Origin: Emydura subglobosa
Taxonomy: Eukaryota; Chordata; Testudines; Chelidae
Reading direction: 5' to 3'
DNA: 64,000 nt
NCBI GenBank assembly: GCA_007922225.1
Contig: ML680045.1
Span: 55,806 to 119,805, forward strand
The notes beneath the pieces were generated by a model that was not told where the DNA came from, made no database searches, and saw only the letters and a list, made by a program, of their open reading frames with translations. This document shows positions 1 to 10,547 of the stretch, one piece after another; position 1 is the first letter of the stretch; every line of letters starts with the position of its first letter. The translations under genes were made by a program, and so were the position numbers.

Positions 1-3000
1 ACCGAAATACATGAGTAACACTCTGGGGGAAAATGAGGCACACACACACACTTACAGAAAACCCCGAGAATATCTCCACTTTGTCACACTCTATCATTTG
101 GGGTTCCTTGAATTTTGCGTTCCCCATTTTAGACCAGTGCTAAGGTGGAGTAACTCCACTGGCAGCTTTGCACAATCTGACCTGAAATTGTCTAACTGAG
201 ACACCCCTGGAAAACATGAATCCATAGCCCATTTACTGACTTACAACAGGCTCCGATTCTGATCTTCATTTCACCTGTTTTATGAAGTATAACTTCATTT
301 TTGGTCACTGCCACACCTTCCTCTCTGACCTCCCAGCCACACACACTGACCCCTTCAGTCTACACAAAATGCTGCCCCGAGCTCCTCTTTCTTCCCCATC
401 ACCTTGATCCCATAATTCCCCTGTCCGCTAGCTTTCCAACCAACATGGTGTCACATTGAAGTGTCTTGTCGCTACGTTAGCTCGACATCGCTCTGCCCCT
501 CCTTCATGATCTTCTTTTTGTCAAGCCTCCAGCCACTAACACATCCCATCTCACCCACTCTTGTCAGATTCTCTCCTGGTCACCTCTGTGCCATCTGCCA
601 TGCAGCCACCTACTCATAATCCAGCCTCCCTGAGCGCCTCCTCCCCACGTGTCAATCCTTCCTCAGCACCCAGCCCTGCCATTCTGGTTTTGCTGAATCT
701 TGTTGATGTAGCTACAGAACTGAGGGTAAATGGTGTATGTGTTGCCTCTGGTTCTTTCTCTACACCTGACCTCTGTCTACTCGTCCGGTCTTAAATTGGC
801 AGCTCCTCAAAGCAGGGGGGTCGTTCTTCAGGGTTTGGAAAGTGTAGAACACATAGTGGGGAATACTTTTCGTAAAAGAAGGAAGTGTATGTTATTATAT
901 ATTGTTATATTGTTATATATTGTTATATATTGCTCCTCATCTGGTGTCAATCATGTAAATCCATTGACTTCACAAGATCTATACTGATTTATACCAGCTA
1001 CGGACCCGCCTCTGCTATCTACCTAGCTATCTGTCATCCAACCGCCTTCAACATCTGTGCAGCTATACTGGTGTGAGCTCAAAATCAGGGATAGAACATT
1101 TTATCTTAAACTGTATTGTCTAGAGGGGAAAAAAGGCCAGTCCTACTCGCGCTCAAGTTAGTGGGAGTTCTGTAATGGACATCAGTGGAGCATATAAAGT
1201 CCAAATCTCGGTTCATCACGAAGAATAAGAGAGGCCATTTCTGGTACATATTGACTCAAGTTGCTGGAGGAGGATGGGCAGAAATCTGTCAGTCTTGGGA
1301 TAACATTAAATAGAACAAGATTCCTTCTGTCCTGGGAGCTCCACCTTGCAGCTGAGGAGTGGAACCATCAATCTGGTTTTATCTGTACTGTCTAGATACA
1401 AGGGCCCTGATTCTCAACTGCCTTGAACTTTGTCTCATCATTAATCTTTGCACAAAGAGAGAGTGTAAGATAATTGCTGTGGGCTGTAATTTCTGAGGTG
1501 TCTCTCTGCACCTCCAGCCTCCTAATACCTTTGAAAATCCAGCCTTTCAGTTCTTATAAATATTTCACCCACTTTCTAGGCACCTGATGATAACACAAAC
1601 TCCAGTGACAATCGTCTCTGATCCAGCTGTATTTTTTCTCTCTTTAGAGTCCACATCTTCCCCCCACCAGCCCCAGCTGCTGTGACACAGTCTTACCCAG
1701 ACCAGATTTTCCACCACGTAGCTAATTCAGAGGTAAGAGTTGACAGAGGTATGATTGATTGGAGTGTTTTGGGAAGGGATTTTCAAAGGAAACAAAGAAA
1801 TTAGGCATCCAAATCCCACTGGTCTAGGCACCTGAATTCCTTAGGTTTAATTTCTCCAACTTCCCCTCTGGCTTATTTCTTTTTTATTTTATATTAAAAA
1901 AATGATCAGAACTGAAGTGTTGCATGCAGAGCATCTGCGGCCATGGAAAGGGGCAGGAAGAGATACACCAATTTTTTCTTGAGATTTTCATACATTTGTA
2001 GATTTTTTAAGGCTGGCCGGGACCATGCTGAGTGTTAGTCTGACTTCCTCCAATGGACAGATTTGGTGTAAAACTGCACAATTCCAGGTACAGCACAGTG
2101 AAACTGGCATGATTTTTCACCAGCTTGTGGTCTTGCCCTGTGTTACATAACGGTGAAACATCAGCATTCATTTCTTATCTATTTAATTTGATTGGTACAA
2201 AAATAAAAAGTCTTGGGTGCCCTGATACAAATTTGTGCCAGGCAGCCCACTGTTCTTAGCCGTGGAATTTGGAGTAGCCCTTGGATGTCGCTCTGGATTT
2301 TCACCTCTGTTCCCAAAGCTTATGGGAGCAAGGGAACAGATCAAAGATTTAGATAAAATGTTCTGTCTCTGTCTCCGTCTGTCCAGTTCTTAACCCCAGC
2401 ATTTCAGCTGGACTCACTATCTCCGTCACCTCTTTCACTCTTCCGATACTTCTTCATTTGAAATCTGTGTCCCCCACATACACACTAGGGCGGGCTGTAC
2501 CCCAGCAGCTGTGATGCCTCAGGCTCTGAAATGCTAAACACAGCAACAGTTTCAATTTGGTGAGACTTCATCAGCACAGCACAGAGCCTCATCTCCCTCG
2601 TTTCATTTGGGGTGTGAAAAGGGGTCATTCACAAATAATGCCTGTGCAGAGCTGAATGACATTTTGTTACTAGGGGCCATATTTTTTAATGTTCTTAGGA
2701 TCCTAAAAATGCAGATAGGTGCTTACTGACATTTTCAAAAGCACCCAAGTGCCTTAAAAGGTCTTGGGAACCAGCAAAGCGGAGCTGGTATGGATCGTAA
2801 TACTCAATGAGTTACAGTTGGGGTTTCTGTAGTTTAACGGAAGTTGCATGACAAACTCCCATCTGTCCACAGCAGGTGAACACACAGGTGGGAACATTCA
2901 TAGCTTCCTAACAGATTTGGATGCTCAGCTTCCATTAATATTATTGAGAATTTGGTATGCAAACCCACTAGGCAGCTTTGGAAAATCCCATCCACCGTTT

Positions 3001-3250
3001 CTGTGACAGCTACAATCGCTCGTGTAACTATCAGTTCATTCCATTTGGGCTGTCTTCTCTTGGATACTTCCATGATTCCAGTGCTCTCAATTCGTTGGTG
3101 GGGGTCAGTCTTTCAGTAGATGGTGTTAGGTTTTGCTACCATAGGGATGAAAGCCATTTATTGACTTAGGACTGCACTTTAAAGGCTGGGTCTAGTCCCA
3201 GAAGCTTTCTGGTTTATTGTCTGGCTGTGCTTGATTTGTGTGCTGGGCTT
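1..3250. other. Intergenic non-coding DNA upstream of the first OR gene
   Basis: I see no supported gene here. Short open frames are low-complexity chance frames. There is a small TA-rich run of a roughly 10-base motif at about 889-932. Two stretches, around 1780-1850 and 2680-2760, look like old MITE/SINE copies built on 'gattttcaaa' and 'aggcacct' words, which recur elsewhere in the window (about 4560-4620 and 6870-6970). The last bases contain a pyrimidine-rich tract ending in AG at 3256-3257, a plausible splice acceptor for the OR coding exon. Confidence 0.5.
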
Positions 3251-3268
3251 TCCCTAGATGCCACGCAC

Positions 3269-4225
3269 ATGGCAAATGTTGAGAGGGGAAATCAAAGCAA
3301 AGTTACAGAATTCATCCTCCGTGGGTTCAGGATCCTCCACCCATTCCAGATGGAACCATTTGTGCTGGTTCTGCTAACGTACATCACCACTGTGGCTGGG
3401 AACACCCCGATCATTGTCACAGTGCTGGTTGACCGTGGCCTTTATATCCCCATGTATTCCTTCCTGGGGAACTTGTCCTTCTTGGATATCTGGTACACAT
3501 CCAACATAGTCCCCAAAATGCTGCAAGGCTTCCTGGCTGAGAAGGGCGTGGCCATCTCCTTCAACAGCTGCATCGCACAGCTTTATATCTTCGGCTCTCA
3601 GGCAACCACTGAGATCTTACTACTAACAGTGATGGTGTACGATCGCTACTTAGCGATATGCAACCTGCTGCATTACATGGCCCTCATGAACACGAGGGTG
3701 TGCATCGATCTGGCTTCTTGCTCTTGGCTGGGTGGCTTCCTCTTAAACCCAGTGATAATAGCCTGGATCTATAGGCTGCATTTCTGCGGCCCTAATGAAA
3801 TCGACCATTTCTTCTGTGACTTCATGCCCCTGGTAAAGCTGTCATGCAGTGACACCTATCTGATCATCTTAGCGGCCTTCTTGGTCTCAGCTACAGCCAC
3901 CCTGATCCCTTTCCTGCTGACCTTGATATCCTACGCCTTCATCATTGCGGCAATAGTGAAAAACCCTTCCAGTACCGGGAGGAGGAAGGCGTTCTCCACC
4001 TGCACCTCCCACCTTATCATGGTCAGCACTTTCTGCGGGGCTCTGGCCATCATCTATCTGGTGCCAACGGACAGTGCAGCCATAAACCTAAACAAAATGT
4101 TCTCCCTTCTCTACAGCCTTGTCACTCCCTTGCTCAACCTCCTGATCTACTCCCTCAGAAACAAGGATGTGAATGACGCCCTGAGGACAATGGCCTCTAG
4201 ACTGATGGCTTTTCCAAGGAGATAG
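3269..4225 (+). CDS. Class II olfactory receptor, intact single-exon frame (318 aa)
   Basis: A seven-transmembrane odorant receptor, a rhodopsin-like GPCR of olfactory neuron cilia that signals through Golf. The start chosen is the ATG at 3269, 12 bases after a likely splice acceptor (AG at 3256-3257); it gives the usual short N-terminus with an N-Q-S glycosylation site at Asn8. Visible hallmarks are GN at 44-45 in TM1, PMY at 61-63, Cys101 and the second-loop cysteines 173, 183 and 193, DRY at 125-127, KAFSTCTSHL at 240-249 and IYSLRNKD near the C-terminus. The FGSxATTE segment of TM3 and LxIWYTSNIVPKML resemble family 11 receptors; the family call is tentative. Odd points: the PLHY proline is Leu133, PMYFF is PMYSF, and TM7 NPxxY reads N-L-L-I-Y at 290-294. 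The coding exon has an out-of-frame ATG at 3258 ahead of the true start. The frame is complete, so it may be functional, but these substitutions suggest relaxed constraint. Confidence 0.9.
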   Translation: MANVERGNQSKVTEFILRGFRILHPFQMEPFVLVLLTYITTVAGNTPIIVTVLVDRGLYIPMYSFLGNLSFLDIWYTSNIVPKMLQGFLAEKGVAISFNSCIAQLYIFGSQATTEILLLTVMVYDRYLAICNLLHYMALMNTRVCIDLASCSWLGGFLLNPVIIAWIYRLHFCGPNEIDHFFCDFMPLVKLSCSDTYLIILAAFLVSATATLIPFLLTLISYAFIIAAIVKNPSSTGRRKAFSTCTSHLIMVSTFCGALAIIYLVPTDSAAINLNKMFSLLYSLVTPLLNLLIYSLRNKDVNDALRTMASRLMAFPRR

Positions 4226-4622
4226 AGGAAAAAAGGGAGCAGGGGGGATGTTAAAATGAAAAATACTGGGCCACATTCCCACCATGGAATAACTCCATTT
4301 AAATCAGTGGAGCTGTGCAAGTTTGTACTAGCTCCACATCTGGTCCATGCACACCACACCCCTCAGATTTAACAGACAAGGAAATCCCATGTTGTTCTCC
4401 CAGTTGCATCTATGCCATAGAATCCTTGTGCAGGAGCTATTGGTCTAGATCTCCACAGTACCTATAACTTCAGATGCTGCATTTGCCATCAGAGGCTCAT
4501 CCTAGCTGGGGACCTACGTGGAGCACTGTAACCTGAGATTTGTTGTACATCAGGACACACTAAAAGGATGGGGAAGATTCTGAAAGGTATTTAGGTGCCT
4601 GAGGATGCAGATACAACACTTA
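4226..4622. other. 3' flank of the OR gene
   Basis: Non-coding. No clear polyadenylation signal is seen directly after the stop. The last 60 bases carry 'ggtatttaggtgcctga', the same repeat-like word seen at several other places in the window. Confidence 0.4.
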
Positions 4623-5790
4623 GGCCTGGTCTACACTGGTGGCTTAATTCAAATTAAAGTCCCTTAATTCAAATTAATTACTCCCGCGTCTACACTTGAG
4701 CATTGTTAATTTGAATTAATAAAACCACCTCTGCAAGTGGATTAGTGCCTGAAGTGCATCAGTTAATTTGCATTAGTGTGAGTGTGGACACAATGGGACT
4801 TAATTCAAATTAATTGGCCTCCAGACTGTATCCCATGATGCCCCATTTCAGTACCCTCCCCCAAAGCAGTCCCAGGAAGATTTAAATCTTCATTTCCTGT
4901 GGTGAATGGGTTTAAAATCCAAGCTGCGATCCCCCCCCCCCCCCCACACACACACACAACAAGCCTTTTGCAGTTTGTCTCTTTACGGGTTTGAAAGATT
5001 TTACCACCCCCCTCCCCGCATGGTGAATGCATTTTAACTGCCCAGCAAGCCCTTTGCAGTTTGTCCCTTTAAGATTTTCACTTTGAAAGTTTAGCCCTTT
5101 AAAGTTTGTACCTTTGAAAGATTTCACCACCCACCCCTCTCCCCACATGATGAATGCGCTTTAAATGCCAGCAGTGAGAGGAAATTCTTTGCTGCATTGT
5201 TTCAGTGACCAATCATGGAAATTGATACTTTCTTAAGAGTTTATTCACAGTGCTATCATGTTTTCAGTCAGTGAAATGGAAACATTTGTATCACTGTATT
5301 AATATACGAACTGACTCCATTGTTATTTATCTTACATTCTACAGACACCTGTAGAATCAAAATCAAAGGCAAGCAATATACAGGGGGATAGTAGGGGAAG
5401 CATAAAAAGCAAACAGCATACACTTCTAAAGTAATCCAGGATAAGCTGCGATGTATTTGTCATGGTCAAAATGAGAGCATAGTTCAGCTGGCTCCATGTG
5501 CCTGCAGCAATGGCGATTGGGGGAGTAAAAAAACAGCATGAAAATCCTTTTCCTGTTTGTTTGGAGGTGGGAGAAGAGGGTGGGGGAAGCAGTGCTGCAT
5601 CCTGGGATGATGACGCTCGTCACAACAGCCTCTATGGTTAGTTGCACTGTGGGATAGCTTCCCACATTGCACTGCTTTCTAATTTGAATTAAGGCTGGCC
5701 AGTGTGGATGCAAGAAACCAGCACAAACACTGTAGTGTGGACAGTCTGCAGCGCTTTCTGTAAATCGCTTTTTGTAATTCGAATTAAGCT
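4623..5790. mobile_element. Harbinger-like non-autonomous DNA element (eroded right end)
   Basis: The left end reads ggcctggtctacact directly after a TTA trinucleotide. This matches the terminal sequence of the MITE at 14612-14884 and the TTA/TAA target preference of PIF/Harbinger elements. The interior is built of repeated 'ttaattcaaattaa' words on both strands (4648-4820 and 5680-5795), so the ends are loosely palindromic. A C run followed by CA repeats lies at about 4930-4958. Two diverged direct copies of about 125 bp (near 4960-5045 and 5085-5170) share 'gatgaatgc' and 'cctttgaaag' words. No transposase frame is present. The right boundary is approximate. Confidence 0.5.
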
Positions 5791-5799
5791 AATTGGCAT

Positions 5800-5995
5800 C
5801 TGGAACTGGACAGAATACTCCAGTGGAGACCTCCCCAGGGCCAAGTAGAGCAGGACAATTACCTCTTGTGTCTTACTCCTGTTCATACAGCCCTTTTTCA
5901 CAACTGCATCACATTGTTGATTCGTATTCCATTCGAGACCCACCATAACCTGCAGATCCTTTCCAGCAGTGCTACAGCCTGGCCAGTTATTCCCC
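5800..5995 (-). mobile_element. Old CR1/L3-type LINE fragment
   Basis: On the minus strand the sequence keeps diverged words of the CR1 RT C-terminal region. Examples are an 'NTNQQCDAVVKK' block and 'IVLLYLALGRSPLEYSVQF', which matches the [12 protein letters not shown] block of younger copies in this window. It has no full frame and is an ancient 5'-truncated copy. Confidence 0.6.
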
Positions 5996-7000
5996 AGGCA
6001 TAGCCATTCCTAACTATCTCCCTGTGTGGACCTTCCTGGAAGGCTGAGTTCAGCACATAAAGCTAGGATTCTGCTGCCTCTGTTTGCATGGAAAGTGCAA
6101 CGTCTTCTCCCCAGAATTGCAGCATACGCACTCTGAAAAGAAGTCCAGCACCTGATTCCCAGCTTAGCTCCATCTCAGTCCACGGCCCAGATCCCCAACC
6201 AGTATAAACTAGCATCACTCCATCAGAGTCAGGGGCCAGATCCGCCCCTGGTGTGAAGCAGCATCACTGTCCCGAAGTCAATATAACTATGGTAATTTAC
6301 AAGAGCAGAGGGTCTGGCTTATAATTTACATTCTGGTGAACATGTTCAAAGCTGTGTCAAGGGTTTTGAGGCCATTAAAATTGTTCCCTACAGCTATTTT
6401 CCTTCTTTATTTTATTAGCTTTGGAATTATGCGAGCTCAAATAGCTAGATATAATTATACAATGTAATTAAGACTTGGATTAATCCATTTATTAATAATA
6501 GATCAGGATGAGTAACATAAATGGTTTCCCAGAAATATTTTCTCAGACACTGAATTGAGTTCCCAGCCACACTGCCTGAATAGATGGAATGAATTATTGT
6601 TGTTTTCCTTTACTATTGTGGTAGCTAACAAAGGTGCACTCAGAACTGGGGCCTCATCCTACTAAGTGTCACCCACAGACCCTGCCCCAGAAGAGCATAT
6701 TCTCAGCAAGGACTTGAGTTTGCCTCTAAACAGCTGGCTGGAAGGATGGTGCAATGGTTACCGTCCTACCTTCAGAAGTGGGACATCCAGGTTGAGTGTA
6801 CTGCTCTACCGTGGATTTTGCAATGGGGCAAATCGCTCTGTCTCTGTGGGGCAGATTTTCATGGGTATTTAGGGGCATGGACTGCGTAGATGATTTTTTA
6901 AATCCCGTAAAGAGCTATATTCACAAAAGGGTTTAAGCACCTAACTGCCACTTTAGGTATCTACCTTCAGGAACCAACATTTAACAAGGGGCTCTTCAGT
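5996..7000. other. Gene-free stretch
   Basis: I see no supported gene. It is AT-rich around 6290-6610. The segment near 6860-6970 carries 'ggtatttaggggc' and 'aagcacctaactgcc' words typical of a dispersed, old MITE/SINE-like repeat. Confidence 0.35.
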
Positions 7001-7002
7001 CT

Positions 7003-7482
7003 AGCAGAGAAAGACCCAACACCATCCAGTGACTGGAAGCTGAAGCTAGACAGATTCAGACTGGAAACAAGGCGTACATTTGTGAGCGTAATAAACCATT
7101 GGACCAATTTACCAAGGGGTGTGGAGGATTCTTCATCACTGACAATTTATAAACCCAGATAGAAAAATCCAAACAGCTCTGCTTTAGGCATTGTTTTGGG
7201 GCAGTTCCTTGGCCCATGTCTCACAGGAGGTCAGCCTCAGACCGGGGGTCGGGAGAGGTTGTTACAGGGGGGTCGCGAGCTGTCATCCTCCTCACATGCC
7301 ATGGCTGTGGCTGTCAGCCCTGCGCGTGGCTGACAGCAAGAGCCCGTCAGAGCCGGGTGGTCGGAGAGCATCATCACAGCCTGAAGTATTTTCAAAGGCG
7401 TTTCCAGAAAGAAAAGTTTGAGAACCCCTGGACTAGACGATCACAGTGGTCCCTTCAGGCCTTGGAATCTAGGAATCTATGA
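7003..7482 (+). mobile_element. CR1 3' end interrupted by an hAT-like insertion
   Basis: From 7003 to about 7230 the sequence matches a CR1 3' region (CTCTTCAGTCTAGCAGAGAA, then the ...ggaggtcag block). The CR1 tail resumes at 7436 (actagacgatcacagtggtccc) and ends near 7482 with aggaatctatga. The intervening roughly 205 bp ends in 'aaagtttgagaacccctgg', which resembles hAT/Charlie-type termini. The left terminus of the insert is not clearly preserved, and no target duplication was identified. Confidence 0.55.
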
Positions 7483-7589
7483 AAGCAGAGAGGTGGCAGA
7501 TTGCTGTCGAAATCACTGCTCCCCCAGAGGCAGACTTGAACCAGAGTTATCCCTCATCCCAACTCCAGATCCTAACTACTCCTACTAAG

Positions 7590-7665
7590 CCCCACCCTAT
7601 ACTACAGAGTTAGGTTGACATAAGATATCTTACGTCAACCTAACTGTGTAACCAGACACACGACA
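7590..7665. repeat. Short palindromic MITE core
   Basis: 'gttaggttgacataag' is followed within a few bases by 'cttacgtcaacctaac', a near-perfect inverted repeat around 7610-7645. It looks like the centre of a small hairpin MITE. No protein is encoded. Confidence 0.5.
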
Positions 7666-7689
7666 GTGTTCCTCCAACTGCTGTAACTC

Positions 7690-8150
7690 ACTGCAGGATG
7701 GGTGGCTGTCCCTCCCTATCAGTTTCGGAGGGAGGCCACACCCACTACCTACCCTGCTCCAGCAGGGGTTGGCCCAACCCAGGTCAGAGGAACAGTCTCC
7801 AGGCTCAGGCCAGGCAGCCCAAAGGTGATAGCCCAGGTTCCAATGGGGAGCAAATAGTCCAGCGCCCCAATGGGCAGCGAAGAGTTCAGAGGGCCCAGGC
7901 GGGGCAGTACACAGTTCAGAGGCCCCAGGCGGGGCAGTACACAGTGCAGAGGGCCCAGGCGGGGCTGTACACAGTGCAGAGGCCCCAGGCGGGGCAGTAC
8001 ACAGTGCAGAGGCCCCAGGCAGGACAGCAAACAGCCTACACTGTGCAAACGCCTCTGTGAGGAATGTGCCCAGGGGACCGTCTGAAACAACCGAGGCACA
8101 CCTGTGATGAGGCGGTTGCCAGCAGAGCCCAGCCAAGTGAAAGGTGTGGC
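7690..8150. repeat. LTR-related region with a 30-bp minisatellite
   Basis: Five consecutive 30-bp units lie at 7891-8040 (ggccccaggcggggcagtac plus ten more bases), with a degenerate sixth at 7861-7890. Upstream, 'agggaggccacacccac' resembles a segment of the solo LTR at 20159-21287 ('agggaggccacacc'), and both sequences have repetitive, GC-rich interiors with aggc(a/g)ggg(c) words. This is probably part of a related LTR. Because 30 is a multiple of three, long open frames appear in several registers on both strands; none is a believable gene. Confidence 0.6.
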
Positions 8151-8490
8151 TAATATACATTTCTGTTGGACTTTGGGTGAAGGACTGTAAAAAGTAAAAG
8201 GCCGGGGCACTCTCATGACTGGAGGCTCAAGCACAATGGGAGAAATTGAGGCAAAAGTCGCCACAGTGCCACAGCCAGTCAGGAACGAGCGTGTTGAGTC
8301 AGCAGCTTCCCCACCCTCCCATACACACAGAAGCCAGAATATACGACTATCACAGTCACAACCGTGTGAGTATCTCAGCAGGTTTCTATTGCTGACAGAT
8401 GAGATGCATGATTTCATGTCTGTGAGAGACAGTTACGTGCCAACATGCTAAGTGATATACCCATGTCCTCTGTCTTTATCATCTTTGCAG

Positions 8491-9434
8491 AGTCAATGTA
8501 CTCATCCAATGGCGAATGGAAATCATACCACAACACCTGGCTTCAACCTCCTGGGATTCTCCAGCCTCATGAACTTGCAGGGTTTGCTCTTCATGATTTT
8601 CTTGATCATCTACGTGGTGATCCTTCTAGGGAATGGTGACATCGTCTTTGTCACGGTGCTGGACTCTGCCCTTCACACCCCCATGTACTTCTTCCTGAGG
8701 AACCTGTCCTTTGTGGAGATCTGCTACTCTTCTGTCACCCTGCCCAAGATGCTGGCCAATTGCCTGGCGGAGGATGGAAGTATCTCATTCACCGGCTGTG
8801 CTGCCCAGATGTATTTCTTCCTTTTACTAGCTGGCACAGAGTGTTTCCTTCTGGCGGCCATGGCCTATGACCATTACGTGGCCATATGTTATCTCCTGTA
8901 TTACACACTCACCATGACCACGGAGGTCTGTGCTAGGATGGTAGCCAGGTCCTGGCTTGTCAGCATCCTGCTGTATTTCGGGCAGACTTATTTGGTGTTT
9001 TCTTTGCCCTTGTGTGTGTCTCATGAAATTAACCATTTCTTCTGTGACATCCCCCTTCTGCTGGAGCTATCCTGCGTGGACACCTACGGGAATAAAAAGC
9101 TCATCTTTATGGCAGCCCTCCTATTCTTAATCACCCCTTTTTTTTAATTGTTACTTCTTATATTAAAATTGCCAGCATGATTTTGAAGATGCCGTCAGCC
9201 CAGGGCAGGCGCAAAGCCTTCTCCACCTGCTCCTCCCACCTCACTGTGGTGACTCTATTCTATGGCTCTGGCATGACTGTGTATTTGAGACCCAAGTCAA
9301 GGGATTCCATGGACATTGACAAACTGCTCTCGCTGTTCTATACCATAATGACTCCGATGTTTAACCCCTTCATATATAGTCTGAGGAACAAAGACATGAA
9401 AGCTGCCCTAAGGAAATTGGTAGGTAGAAAATGA
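8491..9434 (+). pseudogene. Class II olfactory receptor pseudogene, family 10A-like
   Basis: An OR coding exon beginning after a splice acceptor (tttgcag at 8484-8490), with the receptor ATG at 8509. The protein has an N-H-T glycosylation site near the N-terminus, GN in TM1, HTPMYFFLRNLSFVEICYSS, CAAQMYFF in TM3, HEINHFFCD in loop 2, [10 protein letters not shown] and [11 protein letters not shown]. The overall pattern is closest to OR10A-type receptors. It is broken: a run of eight T at 9138-9145 is one base short, so the frame ends in TAA and resumes in another frame through TM6-TM7 to the stop at 9434. DRY is D-H-Y, and the PLHY-type motif is L-L-Y-Y. The other conserved blocks are well kept, so inactivation looks recent; a homopolymer sequencing error is possible for the frameshift but not for DHY. 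Confidence 0.85.
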
Positions 9435-10538
9435 TTCCACAAAGTACACCACATGTTCCTCAGAAAATGTTCTAGATTCCTCTACAGGCAACACAGAACC
9501 CACAAGTTACATTTCTGGTTCCTTAAGGGATGCTCAAGATTTCTGACAATTAATCTAGACTATATGGAGTGTCCACCAGACATATTACTAATTATTTTTC
9601 ATTCCAGATTACTCAAGATACGTTCTAGACATCCTAACACCCTGAAAAGATTCATTCTCACCTTCAACGTGATACATTTCATATTCCTCATGATATAGTT
9701 TAATTTTCATGTTAAACTCCATTATGTATGTTAGGGTCCCCCACCCCTCCCCAGTTCTTGTTTCTCTGACAGAAGCAGAAGTCCAGAGTCCAGCAATAGG
9801 CAATACTACGTGTTTAAGGGGTAATCAAGCAAGAATCCCAGTTCTTCATGCCAGTCATTTTCCTTCTTCCCACCTTATATCCTGTTTGACCTCAGTTTTT
9901 ATAGTGTATCTTAACCAATTATTTTCTTGAAAATATTACAAGATAATTCTTTAACCAATCTTAACAACTTGTAACATAATTCTCTAACCAATCAGACCCA
10001 TCACTTTAGTTGATTACAATTAGTTATGCAATAGACAGAAACAATAAAAAATCAGACAGAAATTATCAGAAAAGTGGGTACCATAGTGACCAAACAATAC
10101 AAAGTGTGGATTCTACAACCACAGCTGTTGAGAAGTGTTTAAAAACCAGACAGAATGCTATCAAACAAAATTTTCTTTAAGCATTCTATAGTCTTTTATT
10201 TATCTGGAGGCGTTAGACTGGATTGCCTTCGTAACAGCCTGATGCTGCCTTATTTTAACGTAATTTGTTGGGAATGTGCGGATGTGACCGCACACTTCCC
10301 AGCTTATGGCTGCTGTTTTTGCTTAGCCAAAGTACAAGGGCTCAGCCTGTCACAGTGACAGAAGATCCATAGACAGGCAGCCTGTGATTTTGATTCTTTG
10401 TTTTTATACCCTTGTAACTAGCTAAGTGATAAGAATATACTTAGAAATCCTAGGCCTTTATAGGCAGGCCTGAATATCTATATTCTAACACTGAATATTT
10501 TAAAGAGTGCAGAAAAATTTTTTTCTCTTGCGGGAAAT
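9435..10538. other. Gene-free AT-rich stretch
   Basis: I see no supported gene. The region 9920-10100 contains repeated 'taaccaat' words (9910-9990), giving a short internal direct-repeat texture. No transposon ends were recognised. Confidence 0.35.
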
Positions 10539-10547
10539 ATAATCAAA

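Noticed and set aside
7630..8417. Open frames of 120-222 codons on both strands over the 30-bp repeat
   Set aside because: The repeat unit is a multiple of three, so any frame free of stops in one unit stays open. There are no domains and no splice context.
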